Of a DNA stretch of 42,632 bases, positions 18,423 through 26,200 are shown piece after piece. The stretch is from Planctomyces sp. GTDB lineage: Bacteria > Planctomycetota > Planctomycetia > Planctomycetales > Planctomycetaceae. Under the pieces are notes generated by a model. It made no database searches, was not told where the DNA came from, and saw only the letters and a program-made list of their open reading frames with translations. The position numbers were made by a program, and so were the translations under genes. The first letter of the stretch is position 1. Each line of letters opens with the position of its first letter. The stretch is taken from assembly GCA_005778225.1 (NCBI GenBank), contig SXPC01000226.1, forward strand, positions 1-42,632. The letters run 5' to 3'.

Positions 18423-18647
18423 ATGCCTGCTGGTATGATTCGGCTACTATCTGACCGAGGATTTGGCTACATAACCTCGGATGCTGGCAGCGATGTCTTC
18501 TTTCATCAATCAAAGGTAGAGGGCGTTCCATTCCGTCTACTGACCATTGGCCAAAGAGTCCGATTCACGAATGCCAACATGGGAGCCAATGGTCCATGTG
18601 CCGAGCACGTTAAAGGCTCGCGTGTTATTGGCGCGGTTTCAGTCTAG
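18423..18647 (+). CDS. Cold-shock domain protein (divergent copy)
   Basis: This 74-residue single-domain protein has the cold-shock fold. RNP1-like DRGFGYI and RNP2-like VFFHQS are present, and the C-terminal NGPCAEHVK matches the second copy 93 bp downstream. The domain binds single-stranded RNA or DNA as a chaperone. Compared with the neighbour it has diverged (GVPFRLLTIGQRVRF) and carries a longer tail (GSRVIGAVSV). ATG 18423 is used, with ATG 18435 as an alternative; no strong Shine-Dalgarno is visible. It appears to have its own terminator at 18678-18702. Confidence 0.85.
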   Translation: MPAGMIRLLSDRGFGYITSDAGSDVFFHQSKVEGVPFRLLTIGQRVRFTNANMGANGPCAEHVKGSRVIGAVSV

Positions 18648-18677
18648 CCTTTATTTGCACTACCTATTTTCAAGCTG

Positions 18678-18702
18678 GAAACTCAAAACGATTCTGAGTT
18701 TC
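18678..18702 (+). terminator. Hairpin between the two cold-shock genes
   Basis: Perfect 8-bp arms GAAACTCA (18678-18685) and TGAGTTTC (18695-18702) enclose a 9-base loop. They are followed by TATCGCTTTTTC. It could end the first cold-shock transcript, or act as a structured 5' leader of the second gene, whose start is 37 bp further on. The stem is A/T-rich, so it would be temperature-sensitive. Confidence 0.5.
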
Positions 18703-18739
18703 TATCGCTTTTTCATTGTTGCGTTGAAAGAATTTCGCT

Positions 18740-18937
18740 ATGCCAGAAGGTACGATCGCTCGCTTGACAGACAAAGGTTTCGGATTTATCACCACATCTA
18801 CTGGCAAAGACTTGTTCTTTCACCATTCTCAAGTCGAGGGTGGAAAATTCGAATCGCTGCAACAAGGACAGAAAGTGTCCTATAACGCTGGCCAGGGCAA
18901 AAAAGGCCCATGTGCTGAAAATGTTAAGCCTGCTTAA
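18740..18937 (+). CDS. Cold-shock protein (CspA family)
   Basis: This is a 65-residue canonical cold-shock domain: MPEGTIARLTDKGFGFITTS begins the fold, RNP1 is KGFGFI and RNP2 is LFFHHS, followed by GQKVSYNAGQGKKGPCAENV. It binds single-stranded nucleic acid and melts RNA structure. GAAAGAA precedes the ATG by about eight bases. It is the better-conserved member of a tandem pair that probably arose by duplication. A strong terminator follows at 18985-19045. Confidence 0.95.
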   Translation: MPEGTIARLTDKGFGFITTSTGKDLFFHHSQVEGGKFESLQQGQKVSYNAGQGKKGPCAENVKPA

Positions 18938-18984
18938 CTCAGCAAATTTGATCCAAGACGCCCACGCGTCTTTGCTCTTGCATC

Positions 18985-19045
18985 ATAAGGCACTTCTCCA
19001 GTCGCCGCGATCTCTGTTCGCGCCTGGAGGCGATGCCTTATTTTT
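18985..19045 (+). terminator. Nested-stem terminator after the cold-shock gene
   Basis: This is an elaborate hairpin. The outer arms are ATAAGGCA (18985-18992) and TGCCTTAT (19034-19041), the middle arms CTCCAG/CTGGAG and the inner arms CGCGA/TCGCG. A run of T follows at 19041-19045. It ends plus-strand transcription from the cold-shock gene just before the convergent EAL gene stop. The minus-strand side has no T run. Confidence 0.75.
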
Positions 19046-19047
19046 CG

Positions 19048-20133
19048 TTAGCCTCGGAACGGCTGTGGGCGCCCAAAGAAAAACCCCTGTGCCAGATCGA
19101 ATCCAAGATCCAGGCAGGTATCTGCTTCTGCTTTTGTTTCGATTCCCTCAGCCAAGCAGATTGTATTGAACTGCCTGGCAGCGGCAACGAGGGCAGCAAT
19201 CAGATTGAGGCGACTGAGACTGGCTTTGTCGATCTCGCGAATCAGCTTGATATCGAATTTCAGATAGTCAGGTGGCGTCTGAGTCAGTTCATCCAGACGA
19301 GCCTGCCCTGATCCAAAGTCATCGAAGGCAATCTTCATCTTCAGATTGTGGAGCTCCTGACAAAGCTCGTTCATTGATTCACAGTTGGTGATCGCTGCTT
19401 CGTGAATCTCAATTGTGATTTTGAGTTCCGGAGCCAGACGCCTCAGTTCCGTCAACGAATCTAGCAGCCGAACATGGTCGACTTCTTTCGGATGGGTGTT
19501 CAGAAAGAGCTGTCCCGGAGAATGCATCTTCAGAGCAGTCAGCGTTCCGCACTTACGAAGAATCTCGCTGAGTGTGCACTCCATATCAAGCTTGGCGGCC
19601 GCAGAAAACATCGTGCCAGGATTCTCAAGGCCACTGACCGTACTGCGAGCCAGCATCTCGAATCCATAATTGACACCCGTCTTCAGCCAGACAATCGGCT
19701 GAAAGTGAGGCACGATCCCATCGTCGTTGAGTAGACGATCGAACTGCATCATCGACATGCTCCATGGAAATGCACCTTCGACCTGGGTGTGACATTGTGG
19801 CGTTTCTTCAACGAGTTCTTTCACCCGGAAGACCGAGTTCGCAAACTGGACGATGTCATTGAAACTCAGCCGACAAACTTCGATACGATTTCCGTTGACG
19901 AACGTCCCGTTTCGCGATCCCAGATCGCGCACCACATAGCCATTGTCGGCTGGTTCCAGAACAGCATGACGTGAAGAGACTGCGCCCGATGAAAGACAAA
20001 GCAATGACGTCGGCGAACGACCAACCGAAATGGTCTGCCCATTCAACTTCATCATGATCGTCGGCGTATCGTCATCGCGACATTCCACGAGTTGCAGTGG
20101 TTTTGTAGAGGATTTGGAGGGTGTCCAGATCAT
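19048..20133 (-). CDS. FHA-EAL protein, predicted c-di-GMP phosphodiesterase
   Basis: This is a 361-residue protein. An FHA domain (about residues 25-107) has ISVGRSP, SSRHA and LGSRNGTFVNG, the phosphothreonine-binding set. A complete EAL domain (about 130-358) follows. The metal and catalytic residues look intact: Glu159 in EMLAR, Asn212, Glu242 in IEIHE, Asp271/Asp272 in FDDFGSG, Lys292, Glu329 and Glu332 in AEGIET, and Gln349 in AQGFFFGRP. It should therefore hydrolyse c-di-GMP in the cytoplasm. Its ATG overlaps the stop of the upstream kinase gene in ATGA (20130-20133), so the two are translationally coupled. The likely logic is that the kinase phosphorylates itself or a partner and the FHA domain docks there, tying c-di-GMP breakdown to the kinase signal. 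Confidence 0.9.
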   Translation of the reverse strand: MIWTPSKSSTKPLQLVECRDDDTPTIMMKLNGQTISVGRSPTSLLCLSSGAVSSRHAVLEPADNGYVVRDLGSRNGTFVNGNRIEVCRLSFNDIVQFANSVFRVKELVEETPQCHTQVEGAFPWSMSMMQFDRLLNDDGIVPHFQPIVWLKTGVNYGFEMLARSTVSGLENPGTMFSAAAKLDMECTLSEILRKCGTLTALKMHSPGQLFLNTHPKEVDHVRLLDSLTELRRLAPELKITIEIHEAAITNCESMNELCQELHNLKMKIAFDDFGSGQARLDELTQTPPDYLKFDIKLIREIDKASLSRLNLIAALVAAARQFNTICLAEGIETKAEADTCLDLGFDLAQGFFFGRPQPFRG

Positions 20134-23100
20134 GGTGAGGTTTTCTCAATAATGAAATGCTGGATAAGCTCGGTCTTCTGGTCACCGACTTTCATCGATG
20201 CGAGCTCGCCTTTGATGTTTTGTTGGGCCAGCCAACTGGAAACGAGCGGATCGCGGTACACCGCTTCCGTGAGGACAATTCCTCTGGCCTGGTCTGGCAG
20301 TCTGGTCACAAGTCGTGCGGCTCCGCCGAAATAGTCGAGTCGACCATTCACCGTCGTCACGACGGCAGGTCCTGAGTGAACGCCGATTCTTAGTGACAGA
20401 TGTGCTGTCGAATCATCATCACGAAGTCGCTGTGGCAACTTAAATGACGTTCGTACGGCGTGGCCTGATTCCTGAAACGCAGCCAACAATCCTTCGCCAA
20501 CCGACTTGATCACACATCCGCCATGAGTGCGGATCTCGTCTTCCATCGCTCGCAACGCGTATTGAATCTGACGACAGGCAACCGTGTCACCGAGACGCTC
20601 ATAGAGTGACTCAGAGTCAGCGATGACAGCCATCAACAACGTCACCTGTTCTGTCGAGACGAGTTGCTCTGGTCGCAACACTTCGTCCGGAAACAAACGA
20701 CGGAAACTGTCATAGGCAGTCGCACGAGCGGCCGTGATGACATCATGACGAGGAATCGTTCGCTCGACGCGAATAATGCGATCATGCTCCATCGAATTGC
20801 GAATCTGCAGAACCTGTTTACCGGCTCGTAAAACCGGAGTATGCCGAGGATCAATTTTCGCAGCGAACTCGAGTTCCGCATGCGAGGGAGCGACCCCGTT
20901 GTTGACGTGCAATGAAATCGAATACGGCAGATGCTGTCCACGGACAAGGTATTCTCCCGGCCCAAGTTGCAACTCAAGCTCGACGCATTCCCCGCTTCGA
21001 ACTTTCATCTGAGAAACAACGTGCGGTGCATGCCAAGGGCCACCAATGCAATACTTCCCCGGCGTTGCTTCACGCAGTTCCGGATGAATCTGAAAGATCA
21101 TCTCAATTGAGTTGGCCAAGTCCGATTTGAAATCGAGGTGACAGGCTTCGCAGTGAGTATGGCTTTCCAGTTCCTTCAACGATTGACGAGTATCCGCAGC
21201 AACACGACACGTCGGACACAAAATGTCCCACTGCAGCGTCAGCAGCCCTGCTTCCGCCGCATAAAGACACAGGTCGAGTGTCTCTTCTTCACTGGCGTGT
21301 AATTTGGAAGCCAGCGGCACCGGACGGATTTTCTGAAGCTCCTGAATCGGACTCTTCTGCAGCCATTCACCGAAAGCATCAATCAGACGAGAAGAGACCG
21401 GTTGCAGACGCAACTTCTCCAGACGCTGGACGACACGCTTCTGCTGCATCGACTGCAACTTGCCGCCATCTTCAAACGGATCGCAGCCAGTTACATTTTG
21501 TTTCTGCTGACGAATCGACTGATCAATCCGTCGATAGACACGCTCGATGATCCTGGCTGACTTGATCTTCACTTCAAAACGAGCCAGCCACTTCCCAAAT
21601 GTATTGGCCGGATCGATCCGAACCTTATGGTGCAACCGCGTTCCGCCATCTTCACGACGTTCCAGCTCGACGATACTGGTAAACCATTTGAACGGCCCCT
21701 TCTCAAAGGTCCGCAGAACGCTCATGCGTTTGCCTTCGACCCATTCAAACGGATGCTCTTCCCAGGAAATGGAAACGCCACCCATCTTGAAGGAACCAAA
21801 GCGACGCGTCCCGTTCACGTCATCGTAGGTTGTCTTGAAATTGACCGCAGGAATTCCGACAGCGCGATTGAATCGCTCTGTGTTCGAGACAAAAGGCCAT
21901 AGCTCTTCCGGTGTCGAATCAAGTTCCCAGACAAAGTCGCAGCGGAACAACTTGGCAGGATCGTACGTCGGCAGAATCGGATGCAATTCGATATCCGACA
22001 CGCCCCCGGTAAGAAGCCGCTCAATGTCTTTCAACAGGTGAGCAGCATCGGCATAGCGATCTTCCGGCTTCTTCGCGAGTGCCTTCGTAATGATCTCATC
22101 AACGGCAGTGGTGACTTTGGGATTCAGCTTGGACGGCAGCGGAATCGCATCGAAGCAGTGCATCGATGCCAGCCGCATCGCGTCAGGCGCGAAGTAAGGC
22201 ACCTTGCCAGTCAGCAGTTCAAACAGAGTCGCACCCAGAGCATACACATCACTCTGAGAAGTGATGTCCCCCTGCCCTTTAAACTGCTCAGGCGACATAT
22301 ACAACGGCGTTCCGACAAGCGAATAGGCTTGCGTCATCGCCATCGATTCACTCTGGTCAATGAATCTCGCGATCCCGAAATCCGACAGCTTGACTCGATC
22401 ATCACCTTCAATCTGACTGCCACGCCACGAGGTCGGATCGCCTTCGATCTCGATCAGAATGTTTTCCGGCTTGATGTCACGATGGACCATCCCCATCTCA
22501 TGAGCATCTCGCAGCGCGCGACAGACATCCGCAATGATCCCCAACGCCTGTCTCTCATCCAGCGAAATCGTTTGATTGAGAACTTTCTTGAGATCAATCC
22601 CCGAAACAAATTCGAGTACCAGATAGTGAGAGTTGTTGTGCAGCCCGACATCAATCAGGTTCGTGATATGGGGATTCTTGATCGAAGACAGCAGTCGGGC
22701 TTCCTTTTGAAAGCGTCGAATCGACTGCGTATTATTCATGCTCCGCTGCGAGAGGACTTTGATCGCAACGAGTTTCCCCGAGTCGCAATTCTTCGCCTTG
22801 AAGACGGCACCCATGCCCCCTTCGCCCAGCTTGCGGATCACTTCATAGTTGCCAAGTCGTGTTCCTGCACCGACGACATCCCCGCTTTGCGATTGCTGCG
22901 CGGGGGAACTGCCATCGATCGTCGCCCCATCGAAAGTCCCCGATGACGCAAGAGGCAATGGTGTGACCAGAGTGAAGGAATCCGACGACTGAAATTCACC
23001 TGCATGATTGACTTCAGACGTTAGGCCGGAACTCGTCGGGTGATTTATTCGCGTTTCACGTACGACGTCTTTAAAATCTTCAATGATCGGCTGCTCGCGA

Positions 23101-23807
23101 AGCTCTTGGCTTTGAGAACGTGAAATCAGTTTTGACCATTTGAGCTTGAGCAGTTTGGATAAGCCCATCAGATCGTCATGAAACTGAGTCCGTGACAACA
23201 GTCGTTCGATAACCTGACCAAGTCCTCGCAGGTCGTCTATTCGATGGGAAGCAGTCGATGGCTTCAGTCCAAAGTCGAGGTTCAGCAGATCGAGTTTGAG
23301 CTCCCCTTCTGCATCCACCATCACGGTGGTCGATGTCACAGATCCGTGACTCAACCCGCAGCGCTGCGCCTCGGCGATGAGTTCAACGAGTGTCTGACAA
23401 TGATTTCGAAACGCCCGTTCGCTCAGATGTTCGATACTGTCCAGATACTGGTCCAGCGTCAATTCCGGCCACGAGAGATAAACGACATACGCGCTGCCGT
23501 CTCTGAATTCACAATCGTCGATCGCCAGCAGGCCTTTCGACGTGATTCGTCGAATCTGCTCGACTCGCTTTTGCACAGACGCCAGCTCAGTCGATTTCTG
23601 ATTGATCCGGCAGTGAATGACCGATTCACCCGAGTTCGCACAATACGCCAGATACGCAACGCCGTCTTGACCGCTGGACAACTGACGTTTGAGTTCATAG
23701 CTCCGTTTGGATTCCACGTCCGTTGCTCCCCTTTGTCGCAAACGTGCGCCCAGAGCATGCGCATGCGATGCTTCTGGTGCAATCACGATCAAGTCGGTAT
23801 ATGACAT
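20130..23807 (-). CDS. Multidomain Ser/Thr protein kinase with SRPBCC, DUF5939-like and degenerate class III cyclase domains
   Basis: This is a 1,225-residue signalling protein. Residues about 37-210 resemble a decayed kinase (HGSV and LDFGL in place of HRD and DFG, no Gly-loop). Residues about 318-600 are a full Hanks kinase: GEGGMGAVFK, AIKVL (Lys350), HRDIKPEN (Asp444) and SDFGIA (Asp476). About 618-765 is an SRPBCC/START-like domain (VWELDSTPEELWPFVSN). About 780-1045 resembles DUF5939 and holds a CPTC/CEAC zinc-ribbon pair. About 1052-1222 is a class III nucleotide cyclase fold (YERLGD, RTHGGCVIKSVGEGLLAAF, LDYFGGAARLVTRL). Both metal aspartates (one Val, one Glu) and the transition-state Asn (Arg) are replaced, so it is probably a sensor rather than an enzyme. 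ATG 23807 is chosen over TTG 23816. It overlaps the FHA-EAL gene by four bases. Confidence 0.9.
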   Translation of the reverse strand: MSYTDLIVIAPEASHAHALGARLRQRGATDVESKRSYELKRQLSSGQDGVAYLAYCANSGESVIHCRINQKSTELASVQKRVEQIRRITSKGLLAIDDCEFRDGSAYVVYLSWPELTLDQYLDSIEHLSERAFRNHCQTLVELIAEAQRCGLSHGSVTSTTVMVDAEGELKLDLLNLDFGLKPSTASHRIDDLRGLGQVIERLLSRTQFHDDLMGLSKLLKLKWSKLISRSQSQELREQPIIEDFKDVVRETRINHPTSSGLTSEVNHAGEFQSSDSFTLVTPLPLASSGTFDGATIDGSSPAQQSQSGDVVGAGTRLGNYEVIRKLGEGGMGAVFKAKNCDSGKLVAIKVLSQRSMNNTQSIRRFQKEARLLSSIKNPHITNLIDVGLHNNSHYLVLEFVSGIDLKKVLNQTISLDERQALGIIADVCRALRDAHEMGMVHRDIKPENILIEIEGDPTSWRGSQIEGDDRVKLSDFGIARFIDQSESMAMTQAYSLVGTPLYMSPEQFKGQGDITSQSDVYALGATLFELLTGKVPYFAPDAMRLASMHCFDAIPLPSKLNPKVTTAVDEIITKALAKKPEDRYADAAHLLKDIERLLTGGVSDIELHPILPTYDPAKLFRCDFVWELDSTPEELWPFVSNTERFNRAVGIPAVNFKTTYDDVNGTRRFGSFKMGGVSISWEEHPFEWVEGKRMSVLRTFEKGPFKWFTSIVELERREDGGTRLHHKVRIDPANTFGKWLARFEVKIKSARIIERVYRRIDQSIRQQKQNVTGCDPFEDGGKLQSMQQKRVVQRLEKLRLQPVSSRLIDAFGEWLQKSPIQELQKIRPVPLASKLHASEEETLDLCLYAAEAGLLTLQWDILCPTCRVAADTRQSLKELESHTHCEACHLDFKSDLANSIEMIFQIHPELREATPGKYCIGGPWHAPHVVSQMKVRSGECVELELQLGPGEYLVRGQHLPYSISLHVNNGVAPSHAELEFAAKIDPRHTPVLRAGKQVLQIRNSMEHDRIIRVERTIPRHDVITAARATAYDSFRRLFPDEVLRPEQLVSTEQVTLLMAVIADSESLYERLGDTVACRQIQYALRAMEDEIRTHGGCVIKSVGEGLLAAFQESGHAVRTSFKLPQRLRDDDSTAHLSLRIGVHSGPAVVTTVNGRLDYFGGAARLVTRLPDQARGIVLTEAVYRDPLVSSWLAQQNIKGELASMKVGDQKTELIQHFIIEKTSP

Positions 23808-24061
23808 GATATCCAAATGTTAACAGGGTCAGACGAAGATAACGAACGCGCTGAATCTTTCGCGTCGTTCTATTCAATCTGTGTTAACCAGTAACGGCTG
23901 CACGATTTTGTGGTGACTTCACCTCACGTTTGGGGCGAATGCCTATCAAGAGATTCGCGTTATAACGATTTTGCAGATAACCTCGCAGGAATTTCATCTG
24001 AACGCACGTCACAAAATCGCCTCAGATTTGACGCACAGTTGAGCAGTCACGGTTCACGACA

Positions 24062-25072
24062 TTACAGGAATGAGGCATCGATCGACATCTGTGTCGGCGA
24101 AGCCACCGGAAGAACAGGAGCAAACCGATTCCGACGATTCTTGTAGCCACCGCCCCAGGGATACCATTGGAAACCCACAAACGCATCGACCGTTCCCGTA
24201 TCACTCGGCAGGACCAGATTCGTTTCCCCGAAGAGCACCAAGTGATCATTGAGCGGCATCAGGATATCGGCTCCGATCACCGGCACGGCTCCCGTCGGCT
24301 CATGATACCCTGTCACGGCGTTCGATTCGCCGTGACCATCGACCCAACCCAGCCACACGGTCGTCTGAGCCGAACTCTCATAATAGTGACGCCAGAAGGC
24401 CGTGTACTGGTTCATCGCATCAAGCCGCACACGTGATGCCAGGAAGTCCCCCTCATCGTCTTTTCCCGACAGCGTCAACGTCACACCGACTTCGTTACTG
24501 TCATTAAGGAGATACTGACCACGAAGACGCCATTGGCTGAGTCGGAACTGGTCGTAGCTGTCCTGGTATAGAGAGTCGTAAACCGCACCCCAGCTGACTC
24601 CATTTTCCAGACGTTGATAGACCCCGACTGTCGTATAACTCTGAAACCGCGTGTTGGTCTCGCCAACGATTTCATAGACACGGACCGCGTTCCCTGTCCC
24701 CAGCAACGCAGAGCCAAACTGGGCACCCAGCCCATATTCTTCCCAGACGGGAATCCCGATATTCGAGCTGAAATGCCCGCCAATATTCGCATTGACCCCC
24801 AGATCCTGAGGCTGCTTCGATCCATCCACGCCAGCGAAGAACGTCAGGTTCTCCAGCCAGGGATTCGCGCACTCGGGCACGCAATTGTCTTTGAATGCGT
24901 CCGAGCAACCAGTCGATGGATTCTGATCGCTCTGGCAGGCTGAGGCCGAATAGCTCGTCAGGCCGCCAATCGAATGACCTGAATTAGCCATAAGATTTTC
25001 AGACGCGCGGACAATGCCCGCCTCAAGACAACACCAGCAGGCAATAATAAACAGTCCGGAAAATCGCGTCAT
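24062..25072 (-). CDS. DUF6666-like exported planctomycete protein
   Basis: This is a 336-residue protein with a signal peptide (MTRFSGLFIIACWCCLEAG). The first mature part is Cys-rich (four Cys in about 25 residues: ACQSDQ, STGCSD, DNCVPECANP). The rest is a series of amphipathic beta-like segments (LTFFAGVDGSKQPQDLGVNA, EYGLGAQFGSALLG, SYTTVGVYQRLENGVSWGAV, RLSQWRLRGQYLL) ending near FVGFQWYPWGGGYKNR, consistent with an outer-membrane beta-barrel. It resembles the planctomycete DUF6666 family from memory. ATG 25072 is chosen because it places the signal peptide at the N-terminus. It is a single gene, same strand as the kinase gene but 254 bp upstream. Confidence 0.75.
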   Translation of the reverse strand: MTRFSGLFIIACWCCLEAGIVRASENLMANSGHSIGGLTSYSASACQSDQNPSTGCSDAFKDNCVPECANPWLENLTFFAGVDGSKQPQDLGVNANIGGHFSSNIGIPVWEEYGLGAQFGSALLGTGNAVRVYEIVGETNTRFQSYTTVGVYQRLENGVSWGAVYDSLYQDSYDQFRLSQWRLRGQYLLNDSNEVGVTLTLSGKDDEGDFLASRVRLDAMNQYTAFWRHYYESSAQTTVWLGWVDGHGESNAVTGYHEPTGAVPVIGADILMPLNDHLVLFGETNLVLPSDTGTVDAFVGFQWYPWGGGYKNRRNRFAPVLPVASPTQMSIDASFL

Positions 25073-25285
25073 GGAAGGACCCTGAATGAAGTCTGTAATC
25101 AACGAATGAAACATCACCGTTAAAGCTGTTAAGATCCGCATATTCGGTATCGACGTCAGAACCGGCAAAACTTGTCCGGCTTGACGACGTCGACCACAGG
25201 TTTACCCCTATCATTCGTAAAACCGTTACTACCTGAAAATTCTCCTCAACCTGCCCACTTTGACATCCCACCGGAAAGCCATCCC

Positions 25286-26116
25286 ATGCGCCTCGGATAC
25301 AACACCAACGGCTTCGCTCACCATCGCTGGCAGGACACCCTCTCGATCCTCTCGGAACTTGGCTACCAGTCTGTGGCTTTGACGCTCGACCACAATCTCC
25401 TCGATCCCTATCAGGCGACCTCGCAAGACATTGATGAAATCAAGAGCGGACTCCAGGAACACAGCATGCACTGCGTCATTGAAACAGGCGCACGCTTCCT
25501 TCTGGACCCATTTCACAAACACGAACCCACCCTGCTCCATCCCGACGTCGAGCGCCGGGCCCTTCGCATCGACTTTCTCAAACGCTGCATCGATCTGGCG
25601 AAAATGCTCGATGCTGATGCCGTCTCATTCTGGTCAGGCATTCTCAAAGAGGACATCTCCTACTCGACAGCTCTCGATCGTCTCAGCGAAGGCTGCCAGG
25701 AAGTACTCGACTATGCAGAAGACAAACACATCCGCCTCGCCTTCGAACCAGAGCCCGGCATGCTCATCGAGTCGATGGCCCAGTTCGCAGAACTCAAGGA
25801 CCGGCTTCCCTCTCCTCTCTTCGGATTGACGATGGATATCGGCCACCTGCAGTGCGTCGAAGAGCAGCCGATCGCGCGATTCCTGAAAGACTGGTCATCC
25901 CTCATTTACAACATCCACATCGAAGACATGAAAACAGGCATTCATGAGCATTTGAAGTTCGGCCACGGAGACATCGATTTTGAGTCGGTATTCCAGACAC
26001 TTCAGTCATCCGGTTATGAGCATGGAGTGCACGTCGAACTCAGCCGTCATTCTCACGAAGCACCGACAGCCGCTGCCGAATCCATGGAATTCATGCGGAA
26101 AATGTTGATAATGTAG
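25286..26116 (+). CDS. TIM-barrel sugar phosphate isomerase/epimerase-like protein (EboE-like)
   Basis: This is a 276-residue xylose-isomerase-like TIM barrel. It starts MRLGYNTNGFAHHRWQD; a longer frame from 25172 adds 38 residues without family match. The metal ligands typical of this superfamily can be placed: Glu154 in LAFEPEPG, Asp184 and His187 in TMDIGHLQ, His211 in IHIED and Glu251 in HVELSRHSHEAP. The reaction is probably isomerisation or epimerisation of a sugar-like or inositol-like substrate in the cytoplasm. It is followed after 84 bp by a phosphodiesterase-family gene. The pairing recalls EboE and EboF of the ebo cluster, although eboA-D are absent here; that link is a guess. 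Confidence 0.85.
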   Translation: MRLGYNTNGFAHHRWQDTLSILSELGYQSVALTLDHNLLDPYQATSQDIDEIKSGLQEHSMHCVIETGARFLLDPFHKHEPTLLHPDVERRALRIDFLKRCIDLAKMLDADAVSFWSGILKEDISYSTALDRLSEGCQEVLDYAEDKHIRLAFEPEPGMLIESMAQFAELKDRLPSPLFGLTMDIGHLQCVEEQPIARFLKDWSSLIYNIHIEDMKTGIHEHLKFGHGDIDFESVFQTLQSSGYEHGVHVELSRHSHEAPTAAAESMEFMRKMLIM

Positions 26117-26200
26117 AATATTGATGCCAGTCCACAGTGACCGATCAGGTTGACGACTTTCGCCCATTACCAAAGCCCGACGCACATCCAAGGAAATCTC

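Noticed and set aside
18250-18438. 62-codon Cys/Leu-rich frame before the cold-shock gene
   Set aside because: It overlaps the cold-shock start, with no ribosome-binding site or family resemblance.
21981-22946. 321-codon plus-strand frame opposite the kinase domain
   Set aside because: Antisense of conserved kinase motifs, with an Arg/His/Gln-rich shadow composition.
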